Of a stretch of 60,000 nt of DNA, positions 27,146 through 37,070 are shown piece after piece. The translations under genes were made by a program, and so were the position numbers. The number at the start of each line of letters is the position of its first letter. Positions within the stretch are counted from its first letter, which is position 1. This DNA is from Liolophura sinensis (Eukaryota > Mollusca > Polyplacophora > Chitonida > Chitonidae). The stretch covers positions 27,315,764 to 27,375,763 of the forward strand of contig NC_088306.1 in NCBI RefSeq assembly GCF_032854445.1, written 5' to 3'. The notes under the pieces were generated by a model that did not search any database, was not told the origin of the DNA, and saw nothing but the letters and a program-made list of their open reading frames with translations.

Positions 27146-27570
27146 CACAGGTCTGGTGTATGTTGTCATGATATCATACAAAATCTACCCAATCCATTCT
27201 GGACAGGTAAAAAAATGACTGTCAAAAGCCAAAAACTCAACACCCTGCATTATCCACAAATGCAAATATTGCAGATTTTAAGGACTTGGCCATCACTCGC
27301 ATCAGGTTTGAACACAAGCCTCCTTGTAATAAGGTTACGGGAGAAGTATGCCCATAGATAAGACCCCCAAGACACCCCAGGCAGCTGGCAACAGAGCAAT
27401 GAATATGCCTTCAGACCAAAATAACTCTGATCTTTCTCTCTTTATCAAACTCAGCTAATTGAATTTTCCCAGACAGAAATGTCTGGCACTCCATTATCTT
27501 TAACAGATTCTGCTTAAAAGTACACCATGTTTATACATATTCCCCGGCACGATTACTGGACATGTCAAAG
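27146..27570. other. Single-copy spacer between two 68-bp arrays
   Basis: No array K or L unit is recognisable in this 425-bp spacer, and no gene is seen. Confidence 0.6.
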
Positions 27571-28436
27571 GTACGCCATTGGCCCAGAAATGCAGCAGTA
27601 AACAATATGATATATTGCAGGTCACCTCAAGTCAACAGTACGGCCACTGGCCCAGAAATGCAACAGTAAACAATATGATATACTGCAGGTCACCTCAAGT
27701 CAACAGTACGGCCCCTGGCCCAGAAATGCAACAGTGAACAATATGATATACTGCAGGTCACCTCAAGTCAACAGTACGGCCCCTGGCCCAGAAATGCAAC
27801 AGTGAACAATATGATATACTGCAGGTCACCTCAAGTCAACAGTTGGGCCACTGGCCCAGAAATGCAACAGTGAACAATATGATATACTGCAGGACACCTC
27901 AAGTCAACAGTACGGCCACTGGCCCAGAAATGCAACAGTAAACAATATGATATACAGCAGGTCACCTCAAGTCAACAGTACGGCCACTGGCCCAGAAATG
28001 CAACAGTAAACAATATGATATACTGCAGGTCACCTCAAGTCAACAGTACGGCCACTGGCCCAGAAATGCAACAGTAAACAATATGATATACTGCAGGTCA
28101 CCTCAAGTCAACAGTTGGGCCACTGGCCCAGAAATGCAACAGTAAACAATATGATATACTGCAGGTCACCTCAAGTCAACAGTACGGCCACTGGCCCAGA
28201 AATGCAACAGTAAACAATATGATATACTGCAGGTCACCTCAAGTTAGCAGTACAGCCACTGGCCCAGAAATGCAACAGTAAACAATATGATATACTGCAG
28301 GACACCTCAAGTCAACAGTACAGTCACTGGCCCAGAAATGCAACAGTGACCAATATGATATACTGCAGATCACCTCAAGTCAACAGTTGGGCCACTGGCC
28401 CAGAAATGCAACAGTGAACAATATGATACATGTATA
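27571..28436. repeat. Minisatellite L: 68-bp unit, about 13 copies
   Basis: GGCCCAGAAATGCAACAGTA recurs every 68 bp (27581, 27649 and on), with AACAATATGATATACTGCAG and GTCACCTCAAGTCAACAG. It shares its period, but no obvious sequence, with array K 430 bp upstream. Confidence 0.95.
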
Positions 28437-28625
28437 CTGCATTTTGCCTCAACTTTAACATGTTTCAAGCAACACGTTTTGCTTAATTCTCAGTTATTCA
28501 TCCACCTTATTGAGACAAGATTTTGTTAAGAATTATTTCTTAGAAAAACTTACATGTTGGCATCAATAATATCATTTCAAGGCCTTTTTTATGTGCTTAT
28601 AAATGTGCATGTTTAGATGGCAAAC

Positions 28626-28785
28626 TTCGCGTGAGTGACTGAGAATGAGTGCTTGGGTGAGTGACTGAGAATGAGTGCTTGGGGAAATCTTCAGGTGAAT
28701 GACTGAGAATGATTGCTTGGGGAAAACTTCAGGTGAGTGACTGAGAATGAGTGCTTGGGGGTGAAACTTCAGGTGAAATACAACA
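28626..28785. repeat. Minisatellite M: 38-bp unit, 4 copies, one with a 12-bp deletion
   Basis: GACTGAGAATGAGTGCTTGG recurs at 28637, 28663, 28701 and 28739. The first spacing is 26 bp instead of 38 because the GAAA-ACTTCAGG segment is absent after the first unit. Confidence 0.9.
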
Positions 28786-29375
28786 GATCTGTATGATTTC
28801 CACATGCAACTCACTGACAGACTTCAACCACAGGCCAAAGTCTGTAAACCTACTTTCCAGACCACTTTCACAACATTCATTACATCGCAAATTACATTGT
28901 CATATTCTCTTTTATTCAGACCATTTGATGGGCAGAAATTTGCCCCTCTCAGGCTGTCTAACATCCTACCTTTCAAGATTAGTCATTCTCTTAACAAATG
29001 GCTTGAATACAGGACCATACTAACTTTTAATGGGTGTCACAGCTATTACAAATCAGCGTTTCTTTTTTTCCAAGGACAGAAGACATAAAGGTCAAAACAG
29101 GCAGTTAGCCCGGGGGGGGAAAAGGGTGTTAATCCTTCTGGAATCTCACAACATGTACCAAACTTGGACATCACACACACAAACGTACATGTCATTTAGT
29201 AAACGCCTGAATGACCACAGAACAAACTATATGCCGTGGGCTCAAATTCCTGTATTAAGTTCTATATTAACAGTTTTACATGTATATGCATAGGCCATAA
29301 TGTGAACCATTCTTACGAATAATTTATTTTATTTTTAATTATTTATGACTGTTTTACATATTACATGGTCAAGAT
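28786..29375. other. No gene seen
   Basis: Overlapping plus-strand ORFs of 87-94 codons are present in different frames; none has recognisable features. Confidence 0.55.
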
Positions 29376-29488
29376 TACTGTAATTCTCCAATCAGTTTAT
29401 TCTAAAGTCATTATTCTTTGCAGACTGTCCATAAATTGCACTGTAAGTTGGTCTTTCACATATGTGAAAAGGTTGAGGAATTAGGGTA
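29376..29488 (+). mobile_element. Same MITE family, 113-bp internally deleted copy
   Basis: It begins TACTGTAATTCTCCAATC and ends GGTTGAGGAATTAGGGTA. Its last ~57 bp match the reverse complement of 32471-32528 closely (shared TAAATTGCACTG, then CATATGTGAAAAG). About 110 bp of the interior is missing compared with the 224-bp copy. The flanking TA is present at both ends. Confidence 0.7.
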
Positions 29489-29616
29489 CTGGCCTGAGCG
29501 AACTCCCTGTAAACATGTAGCTAAACTAGAAGGAGCTGGATTTGAACCCATGTCCTCAGTAGTAAGAGAGGATAATCAGCTGCTAAACACTTCCCCTGAA
29601 TGAGCCTGCGAGGGCG

Positions 29617-29750
29617 CTGGGCCAAGTTTCATTAAGCTCTCTTAATGTTACAAGCTGGCAACTACCATGATGACGTAATCCTTACAGTACTGGTTGCCTT
29701 GGTAGTCAAGTGAACGTAATGTTAAAGGCGCTTTGTGAAACAGAGCCCAG
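29617..29750. mobile_element. Small MITE-like element whose right end seeds a minisatellite
   Basis: The left end is CTGGGCCAAGTTTCATTAAG. The reverse complement of the right end is CTGGGCTCTGTTTCACAAAG. About 16 of 21 positions agree, so these are terminal inverted repeats of a 134-bp element with no coding capacity. Ends of the form GGGCC..GTTTCA are common in animal MITEs. The 36-bp array at 29736-30131 continues straight out of the right end. Confidence 0.55.
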
Positions 29751-30131
29751 CCCATGAATCACCTATGGACATGAAACAGGGCCCAGCCCATGATTCACCT
29801 ATGGACATGAAACAGGGCCCAGCCCATGATTCACGTATGGACATGAAACAGGGCCCAGCCCATGAATCACGTATGGACATGAAACAGGGCCCAGCCCATG
29901 AATCACCTAAGGACATGAAACAGGGCCCAGCCCATGAATCACCTATGGACATGAAACAGGGCCCAGCCCATGGAGCACCTATGGACATGAAACAGGGCCC
30001 AGCCCATGAATCACCTATGGACATAAAACAGGGCCCAGCCCATGAATCACCTATGGACATGAAACAGGGCCCAGCCCATGGAGCACCTATGGACATGAAA
30101 CAGGGCCCAGCCCATGAATCACCTATGGACA
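29736..30131. repeat. Minisatellite N: 36-bp unit, about 11 copies
   Basis: The unit joins GAAACAGGGCCCAG to CCCATGAATCACCTATGGACAT. Both strands are open over a 12-codon period (197- and 167-codon ORFs), which is an artefact. The GAAACAGGGCCCAG part corresponds to the right terminus of the MITE-like element ending at 29750. Confidence 0.95.
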
Positions 30132-32470
30132 TTTGTCCTAATGTGAATATATACGTCCACCTGGACAGGGGAATAGAGTTTATGACAGTGTACTTTATGC
30201 CACGTGGACAACAACATTTCTGCATGCATACCTGCTTGAATTCTCAGTACACATGTGCACACACAGTAAAAATAGAGCTCTGGTCTTTAAAAAAAAAGAA
30301 ATCCCCAAATGGCCGACACACACGATAAGACAATTAACATAGCTATGTTAACAGCCTTTTCGTGTCACAAATGCATGTCCAATTTGTCGCACTCAAGACA
30401 GTGACCCCCAACTCATTTTCCCCATGTAGAATATGTTACCGTACACTTCCTAATTTTCGGATAAGGCGATATAAATTTTTTGTGTTTTATAGTTGAGCCA
30501 ATAATTAAAAACCCAAAAACGTACTATCAATAATACCTAAAATCCACATGTTTATTTTGTTTGATCTGTATGTTCTTAGGATCTTCATGTTTTTCAAGAC
30601 TTCATGTAATTACGTCTCCAACGGGAAAAATTGTTAGCATATTCTACATTTTCCTAAAATTGGAATATTGTCATGTTTTATTCTTCTTCAACACTTAAAA
30701 GATTTATTCTCATTGCACCCAACACATTACACGGATCAAAGAATCACTTGATGACAGGGTCAGAAAATAGACCTGAAACAAATCTACTTCCTTCACACAA
30801 ACACAGACGATCACAGGATGACCAGGAGATGATATGCTGAAATGTAGTGCCCACTTTTTGTCTGACATCTATACTACAAACGCCGAAGGATTTCATTTTA
30901 AAGAAACTGATTTATTGCATATAAAATATTAGCCTATGTAACTTTATTTTTATCATAATTACAGCACAAGTTATTCCACTGAAAGCCAAAGAAATACTAG
31001 TTTGAATGTATAGAATAAGGGGTACTATTTGTACACAGCCTGACAAAAGCGGGCACCCAAGACATACAGAAAAGTCAAAAATAGCTGTTTTATATTACCC
31101 AGGATAAGACATTTGACCCCTGTTTGTAAATAATCCCCCCAATATCAGCACATGTCAGCTCTTTCATAAATCAAACAGTCGTGTGGAACACCCAAATATT
31201 TGATCAAATCAAATAAGGCAAGTCTCTCTCCAATACCACACACAGCCATTAAAAGTCACACTGAATATAAAAAACAGTCTGGTATCTGCAACATCAAACA
31301 GTGAAGTTTAGTCCAAAGCTTCTTCTGGAGGTTTATTGCCCTGGTGTCAACAATATATCGGAAAGTTTAGATTTGCAAATAAACTTTTTAGTACCCTCTA
31401 GGCAATTCACTAGGAAAACTGACCCTACCAGTAATTCAGCTATTCCCTGTTGAAAATGAACCTCCTTGAAGACACAGTCAATTAATACTGGCATGAAAAC
31501 TTGCCAACATGTGGATCCACAAATTACAGAGTGTAGATGGTCATGTATAAAAAATATATTTAGAAACCTGGAGAAGGCCTTCAGGGACGAGGTTCTAAAC
31601 TTTCATTAGTGGCCTATTAACGTTTTTTTTTTAAATTTAAACATTAAATAAAAGGTTAAAAACTTCAAAAGATCAATAACCTTCTCAGCCGAATTATCTC
31701 AGATATAAAATTCCATTTGCTGAGTGCATTTTATACAATAATAAATGCATTAGACATTTTAGTCCAATTTTGGACTTCTTAATTCACCACAGTATTTCTA
31801 TTTTTTACACCATTCCTTGCTCTGTTGTCATGACAATGTGGTGGCTTTAGGTGACACCAATTTTAGTTTGCATTTTACATGCCAAACCAACACAAAAAAT
31901 CCAAAATTGGAATAAAAGTAAAATCTAAAATCCACCTTGTTATTTTGTTTCTTCTTACAATTTTCCTGTTTTTCAGTGATTTTCATTCCAGTATGTATGT
32001 CTCTAACAGGACCAACTGCTGAGGCAATCCTCATTTCTAAATAGTTGGACGATTTTTTAATTTTATTTTCATCATCTCTCACCCCCCCCCCCCCCCTCCA
32101 AAAAAAAAAAAAATAAATGTTAAAAGGTGTGGTCATACTGGTTTGACTTGATGAAGATCCTGAGCTACTCAGTCGCTTTCACACCTTTTCACATGACTAC
32201 AATCCATGTTTTACACCTGTCCGTTTTTTATTTCAACTACAGCCTCGGGTCTCTCTACTTCCAGTCAAAATCCTGTTTACCACAAATGTTTGTCTTGTTT
32301 GGCAAGAGAGGTAATGTTTGTAAAGCTTCAGACGTTTACACACTGTCTAATGCCAAAGCAAACATGATGTAATTCAATATTGTACAACTACATGCACATG
32401 TACAAAACAACCCAATACTTTCTTTTCAGCATGTTTCCTTCAAAATCAAATAGATCACCTTTTGTTAAAC
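30132..32470. other. No gene seen (2.3 kb)
   Basis: AT-rich. Contains a C17/A13 stretch at about 32081-32113 that is G-rich on the minus strand. Confidence 0.55.
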
Positions 32471-32694
32471 TACCCTAATTCTTCAAGCTTTTCACATATG
32501 AAAAAGCAACTTCCAGTGCAATTTAAGCATGCTTATAGCTTGAGTTTGTAGACAAAACAATACATTAGGTGGATTGGCCCATTTCAGGCCGTCATAAAAA
32601 AATATAATTTTATCAGTGAACACAGAATAATGCCTTCAAAATATGCTTGAATGAACACCTAGCAAACATGTTGAAAGGTTGAAGAATTACAGTA
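32471..32694 (-). mobile_element. MITE (Tc1/mariner-like ends), 224-bp copy
   Basis: The element begins TACCCTAATTCTTCAAGC and ends GGTTGAAGAATTACAGTA. The ends are imperfect inverted repeats of about 16-20 bp flanked by TA dinucleotides, as expected for TA target-site duplication. It has no coding capacity. Two related copies are in the window (29376-29488 and 58986-59208), the second almost identical in length. Confidence 0.7.
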
Positions 32695-32767
32695 CACTGT
32701 AACGTAACATGGAGTTCAAGATGGATTCAAGAGAAACGTATTGGGAGACTGATACCTTTCTAAAACA

Positions 32768-32920
32768 CAGGGGGGAAGTTGTTCGAAAGTGTATGAAACG
32801 TTAAGCCAGGCTTAAATCTTAATACCAGCCTTGGCCCAATGCGAAGTTAATGTGATTTTAGTCCAGACTAAAGTTAATAGCAGACTTATCTGCTAATATA
32901 TTCCTGAAAATGAGCCCCTG
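32768..32920. mobile_element. Possible MITE with CAGGGG ends
   Basis: It starts CAGGGGGGAAGTTGTTCGA and ends CCTGAAAATGAGCCCCTG, giving a short CAGGGG inverted repeat around 153 bp of paired motifs (TTAAGCCAGGCTTAA is itself near-palindromic). The style resembles dispersed non-autonomous elements, but no target-site duplication is visible and there is one copy only. Confidence 0.3.
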
Positions 32921-33667
32921 AGGTGCATTTTTTAAAACTGGGATTAAGCATCCATCCATTGACACCAATCCCACGCCCAACCCTTTGATAGTTTGTCCTT
33001 TATACACATAACATTCTGAAGGGTGCGACTACTTCAGGCACTCTTGTTCAACCCATCCATAAATTTGACGGCTCTCAAATTAAATGACTTTTGAATCTGA
33101 CTTTTTTTTTTCAACCAATGTCACAACAAACACTAGTGTGTCAAGGTTATTCCTTGATGCCTTCACTCCATAAAGTTTCATTTACAAGGAATATAATTGT
33201 TCAGTAGGTCAACATGGACAGAACGTCCAGAAATTCTGGCGCTTTGCTTCAATACCTAAGTGTCTAATACCACTTAACCTGTAGCTTGGGGTTGAATATT
33301 CCTTATTAGAATTCCACGTTCAGTTGGATACATGACTTAACAGATGCAATCAAAGAGCAAATGAGATACATATTTTGACTAATCAATCAAATTAGCATGT
33401 TTTTCAATTTTTGGATACCGATTCCATTCGTCTTGAGAATTCCTTGCATTTTTCCGTCATCATTGAAAATTGTTGACTGCTTCTCTTTGCATGATTCAGT
33501 CCCAATTTCTTACTTCATATACTTTTTCAGTTCTTTGACGATTTGTGTTCAATGTAATTTTGGAAATTTGCGCTGGGATTATTGACCTGGAACATTTATT
33601 TCGGTTTGTGCATAAAATTAGTCGAAAAATTCCGGAGTATCATGCTAAACCCCTGAACCAAAGAAAT
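32921..33667. other. No gene seen
   Basis: AT-rich spacer between the CAGGGG-ended element and the third SINE. Confidence 0.55.
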
Positions 33668-33882
33668 ACGACCCAGGCGCTCTCACATATCTGGTCTCTG
33701 TGAGTCCAGCTCATGCTGGCTTCCTCTCCGGCCATACATAGGAAGGTCTGCCAGCAACCTGCAGATGACCCTAAGTTTCTCCTGGGCTCTGCTCGGGTTC
33801 TTCCCACTATGATGCTGGCTGCCGTTGTATAAGTGAGATATCCTTGAGTACAACGTACAACACCATTAAATAAATAAACAAC
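33668..33882 (+). mobile_element. SINE family 2, near full length with B-box deletion
   Basis: It aligns almost throughout with the 47382-47630 copy (ACCCAGG, CCAGCTCATGCTGGCTTCC, CAACCTGCAGATG, ATGATGCTGGCTGCC) and ends in TTAAATAAATAAAC. Where that copy reads GTGAGTTCAAGTCC, this one reads GTGAGTCC, so five bases are gone from the core of the pol III B box. The copy is probably transcriptionally dead. Confidence 0.8.
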
Positions 33883-34265
33883 AAGGAAATATGTACATAA
33901 ATGTAGCAATCTGTAAAAAAATGTTGCAGGAAATTTTTCAGATCTGTCCTATACATATACATATATTTTCTATTCCTGTGTTTTTTCTATTTGCAGACAC
34001 AGCTGACCGATATTCCACAGACGATCAGGAAATATGTATCTGATATTGATCATCATGACTGTGTGCACACGGAGAGTCAATTTCCCAACAGGAAGCCACA
34101 GTGATCACATATCTCTGATTTCCCAAATGACAGCACATGCACTATCTGTGTACATCTACAAACATTCTGCTGTAACTCATTTGTGATAACATCACAGAGG
34201 CCAATACTCCTCACAGCTCATGTACCTCTCCCTAAGCTCACCTTACGTGCACATGACTACCAAGC
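33883..34265. other. No gene seen
   Basis: Spacer between the SINE and array O; nothing recognisable. Confidence 0.55.
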
Positions 34266-34421
34266 CTGACCTTTGGAGGCATGTAGGCTCGTTTAGGCTT
34301 AGCCTCACCAATGGTGTCTGACCTTTGGAGGCATGTAGGCTCGTTTAGGCTTAGCCTCACCAATGGTGTCTGACCTTTGGAGGCATGTAGGCTCGTTTAG
34401 GCTTAGCCTCACCAATGATGT
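34266..34421. repeat. Tandem repeat O: 52-bp unit, 3 copies
   Basis: Three almost identical units contain TGACCTTTGGAGGCATGTAG and CTTAGCCTCACCAATGGTG, with starts at 34267, 34319 and 34371. Confidence 0.95.
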
Positions 34422-34654
34422 CCTCTTGCGGAACTATTTAATCAACATTCAGCAATAAAATTCTTTCATGTGTTGATTAAAAGATGTTCTGTATACTTTT
34501 GGTAACGAGAATGCATGTGTACACAGTGTTAATAAAAAAAAAAGCTCTCAATTTTCTGACATCATTTCCTGTGTCATCACCATGACCCAGTGACCTTGGA
34601 TTTCAGGATTTCTGAGCAAAATTTGCCAGTGGTGGTGGTGATATAAAGGAGTAT

Positions 34655-35338
34655 GCACAGAAGCAACACAGCAGTCTTGATACAGCAGCTGTATGTCTGC
34701 ACAGAGACAACACAGCAGTCTTGATACAGCAAACTGTATGTCTGCACAGAGGCAACATAGCAGTCTTGATACAGTAACTGTACATGTATGTCTGCACAGA
34801 GGCAACACACCAGTCGATACAGCGACTGTATGTCTGCACAGAGGCAACACAGCAGCCTTGATACAGCAACTGTATGTCTGCACAGAGGCAACACAGCAGC
34901 CTTGATACAGCAACTGTATGTCTGCACAGAGGCAACACAGCAGTCTTGATACAGCAACTGTATGTCTGCACAGAGGCAACACAACAGTCTTGATACAGCA
35001 ACTGTATGTCTGCACAGAGACAACACAGCAGTCTTGATACAGCAACTGTATGTCTGCACAGAGACAACACAACAGCCTTGATACAGCAACTGTATGTATG
35101 CACACAGGCAACACAACAGCCTTGATACAGCAACTGTATGTCTGCACAGAGACAACACACCAGTCGATACAGCAACTGTATGTCTGCACAGAGGCAACAC
35201 ACTTGTCTTGATACAGCAACTGTATGTCTGCACAGAGGCAACACACCAGTCTTGATACAGCAACTGTATGTCTGCACAGAGGCAACACACCAGTCGATAC
35301 AGCAACTGTATGTCTGCACAGAGGCAACACACCAGTCA
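34655..35338. repeat. Minisatellite P: 44-bp unit, about 15 copies
   Basis: The unit includes CTGTATGTCTGCACAGAGGC and AACACAGCAGTCTTGATACA. Three units carry CAGTCGATAC in place of CAGTCTTGATAC. All three minus-strand frames lack stops, producing ORFs up to 296 codons that are artefacts. Confidence 0.95.
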
Positions 35339-35340
35339 CA

Positions 35341-35605
35341 AAAGGCAGCAATAACTGCCATATGCTGTAGTACAACCATGCCCTGTACATCAGTGAAAAG
35401 GTTTTGGGAAAAGGCACAAAAGCCAGCAATAACTGCAATGTGCTGTTTTACAAACATGCCCTGTACCTCAGTAAAAAGGTTTTGGGAAAAGGCACATGAA
35501 AGACAGCAATAACTGCAATGTGCTGTTTTACAAACATGCCCTGTATTTCAGTAAAAAGGTTTGGGAAAAGGCACATGAAAGACAGCAATAACTGCAATGT
35601 GCTGT
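35341..35605. repeat. Tandem repeat Q: 78-80-bp unit, about 3.3 copies
   Basis: CAGCAATAACTGCAATGTGC recurs at 35346, 35424, 35504 and 35583, with ACAAACATGCCCTGTA and AAAAAGGTTTTGGGAAAAGG between. It abuts array P directly. Confidence 0.9.
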
Positions 35606-36434
35606 AAGTGCATATATACTTGTACATGCATGTGTGACAAAAAGAGAGAGTGAGTTACAAATATGGAAAAATGACCAATGTGCAATAGGTCTGTTTGCAT
35701 TGGCATTTAAAAATGCATCTCACATTCTTGAGCAGCTCATTTGTGAGCACAGCTCTTTTGTACCATTAACCATCACTAACAAACATTTTTGTTATGTTAG
35801 TCTAAGAACTTGCAAATCCAACCAAGTTACTAGTTTTTTTGAAGCTCATTGGTACCATATTCCACCAAACTGTCAAATTTTGGACATCAAAAGTGGAATA
35901 CAGGTAGATTTCACAAGGTGTGCCAGAAGATAGCTCGAAGGTTTGAGAGAGAGATTGCATAACGAGAGAGAAAACCAACATAAGGAAAGGGAACCAAATA
36001 ATCATGGTAGGAAGGAAGAGCCAAAGCATTAATAAACCTTCTCCTCATGACTCACAAAGACTCTTCTGATTTTAGAACAACCCAACATATGTCCCTCATA
36101 GGAGATACTGTGTCAGCTGTATCAGTGTATCTCAGTAATCCTAGAAACACTAATACACACTCCAGCCAAGCTACAACTCTCTAACCCACAGTACCTAGGG
36201 CTTGTCTACTGAACACCATCACAGTCCCCACACCCCCAAGTCTGACTCCCAAAGAAAGTGGCTGTACAGATCCTGGTGGAAAATGGGCTGCTGTGGTATA
36301 AAAGCCTATGGAGCAGCTAGCTGTATTTAAGCATACATGTCTGTTAGATGAAGGGAATGGTGTGCATGCTCTCAGTCTATGTACTGGTTAAGCCAAGGAT
36401 AGGTCAGGCATGACAGTAAAGTGCTGACATTTAC
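35606..36434. other. No gene seen
   Basis: A 99-codon plus-strand ORF (35634-35933) has no recognisable family. The weak PSI-like candidate exon follows directly. Confidence 0.5.
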
Positions 36435-36614
36435 AGATACTGGCAAGATACGATTTCCGGCAAAAAAATTTAAAATGTCTGGATCATGATCCACATATGT
36501 GCACTTTTCGCCACTGTCACATGAACAATAAATGAAGTTTTCAAAGAGACAGTTTCTAGAGATAATACACCAACCACAATACTGAAGAAAATTACAGTCC
36601 CCAAAGTCCAACCG
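36435..36614 (-). CDS. Weak candidate exon with PSI-like cysteine cluster
   Basis: A minus-strand open segment follows a possible acceptor (TTTTGCCAG, AG at 36616-36615). Possible donors are GTATCT after 36441 or GTAAAT after 36435. It reads GDCNFLQYCGWCIISRNC and continues through three more cysteines, giving the spacing C-x5-C-x2-C-x5-C-x7-C-x-C-x6-C. The YCGWC followed by a Cys five residues on is the hallmark of PSI domains (plexins, semaphorins, integrins). Against it, the first Cys-Cys spacing is short for PSI, the pyrimidine tract is poor, and no sema, IPT or other partner exon is seen nearby. It could be a chance ORF. Confidence 0.2.
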
Positions 36615-36997
36615 CTGGCAAAACCACCCTATACAAACTTTAAAATTTAAAATTCTGTTCCTGTTATTACTGCTTATTATTATTTGACCAGCTAGTTTGA
36701 ATCACATGCAGAAAACCACACAAAAAATCCTACCCAAAACATGGGAGCATGTGAGCATGGATGGTAGCAACACCGCAGCTTGTTTTCACACGCATATGTA
36801 CGTGTACATACTGAAGCTATTGCCCTAAACAACACATTATTTGCTATCTTTCTGCATGGTTAAGAAAGTATATAATTGTGAAAAAAATCAGTGAACTGTT
36901 GACATAAATAATACATGTATATAAAACATTGCTTTGCACTTCACAGGTTTGTCATTTCCACATTTCATTTAAATATTCACTGTTCAAAATCTTCTTC

Positions 36998-36998
<1 letters not shown>

Positions 36999-37070
<72 letters not shown>
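36999..37070. repeat. Compound (TA)n(TG)n microsatellite
   Basis: About 30 bp of TA followed by about 38 bp of TG and a short ACACAC end. It is a typical compound dinucleotide repeat, likely polymorphic. Confidence 0.95.

Noticed and set aside
29722-30328. 197- and 167-codon ORFs (MKQGPAHESPMD-type repeats)
   Set aside because: Product of the 36-bp minisatellite; the array is explained by the adjacent MITE end.
34548-35457. Three minus-strand ORFs of 251-296 codons rich in Cys
   Set aside because: A 44-bp unit cycles through all three frames and contains no stop on that strand.
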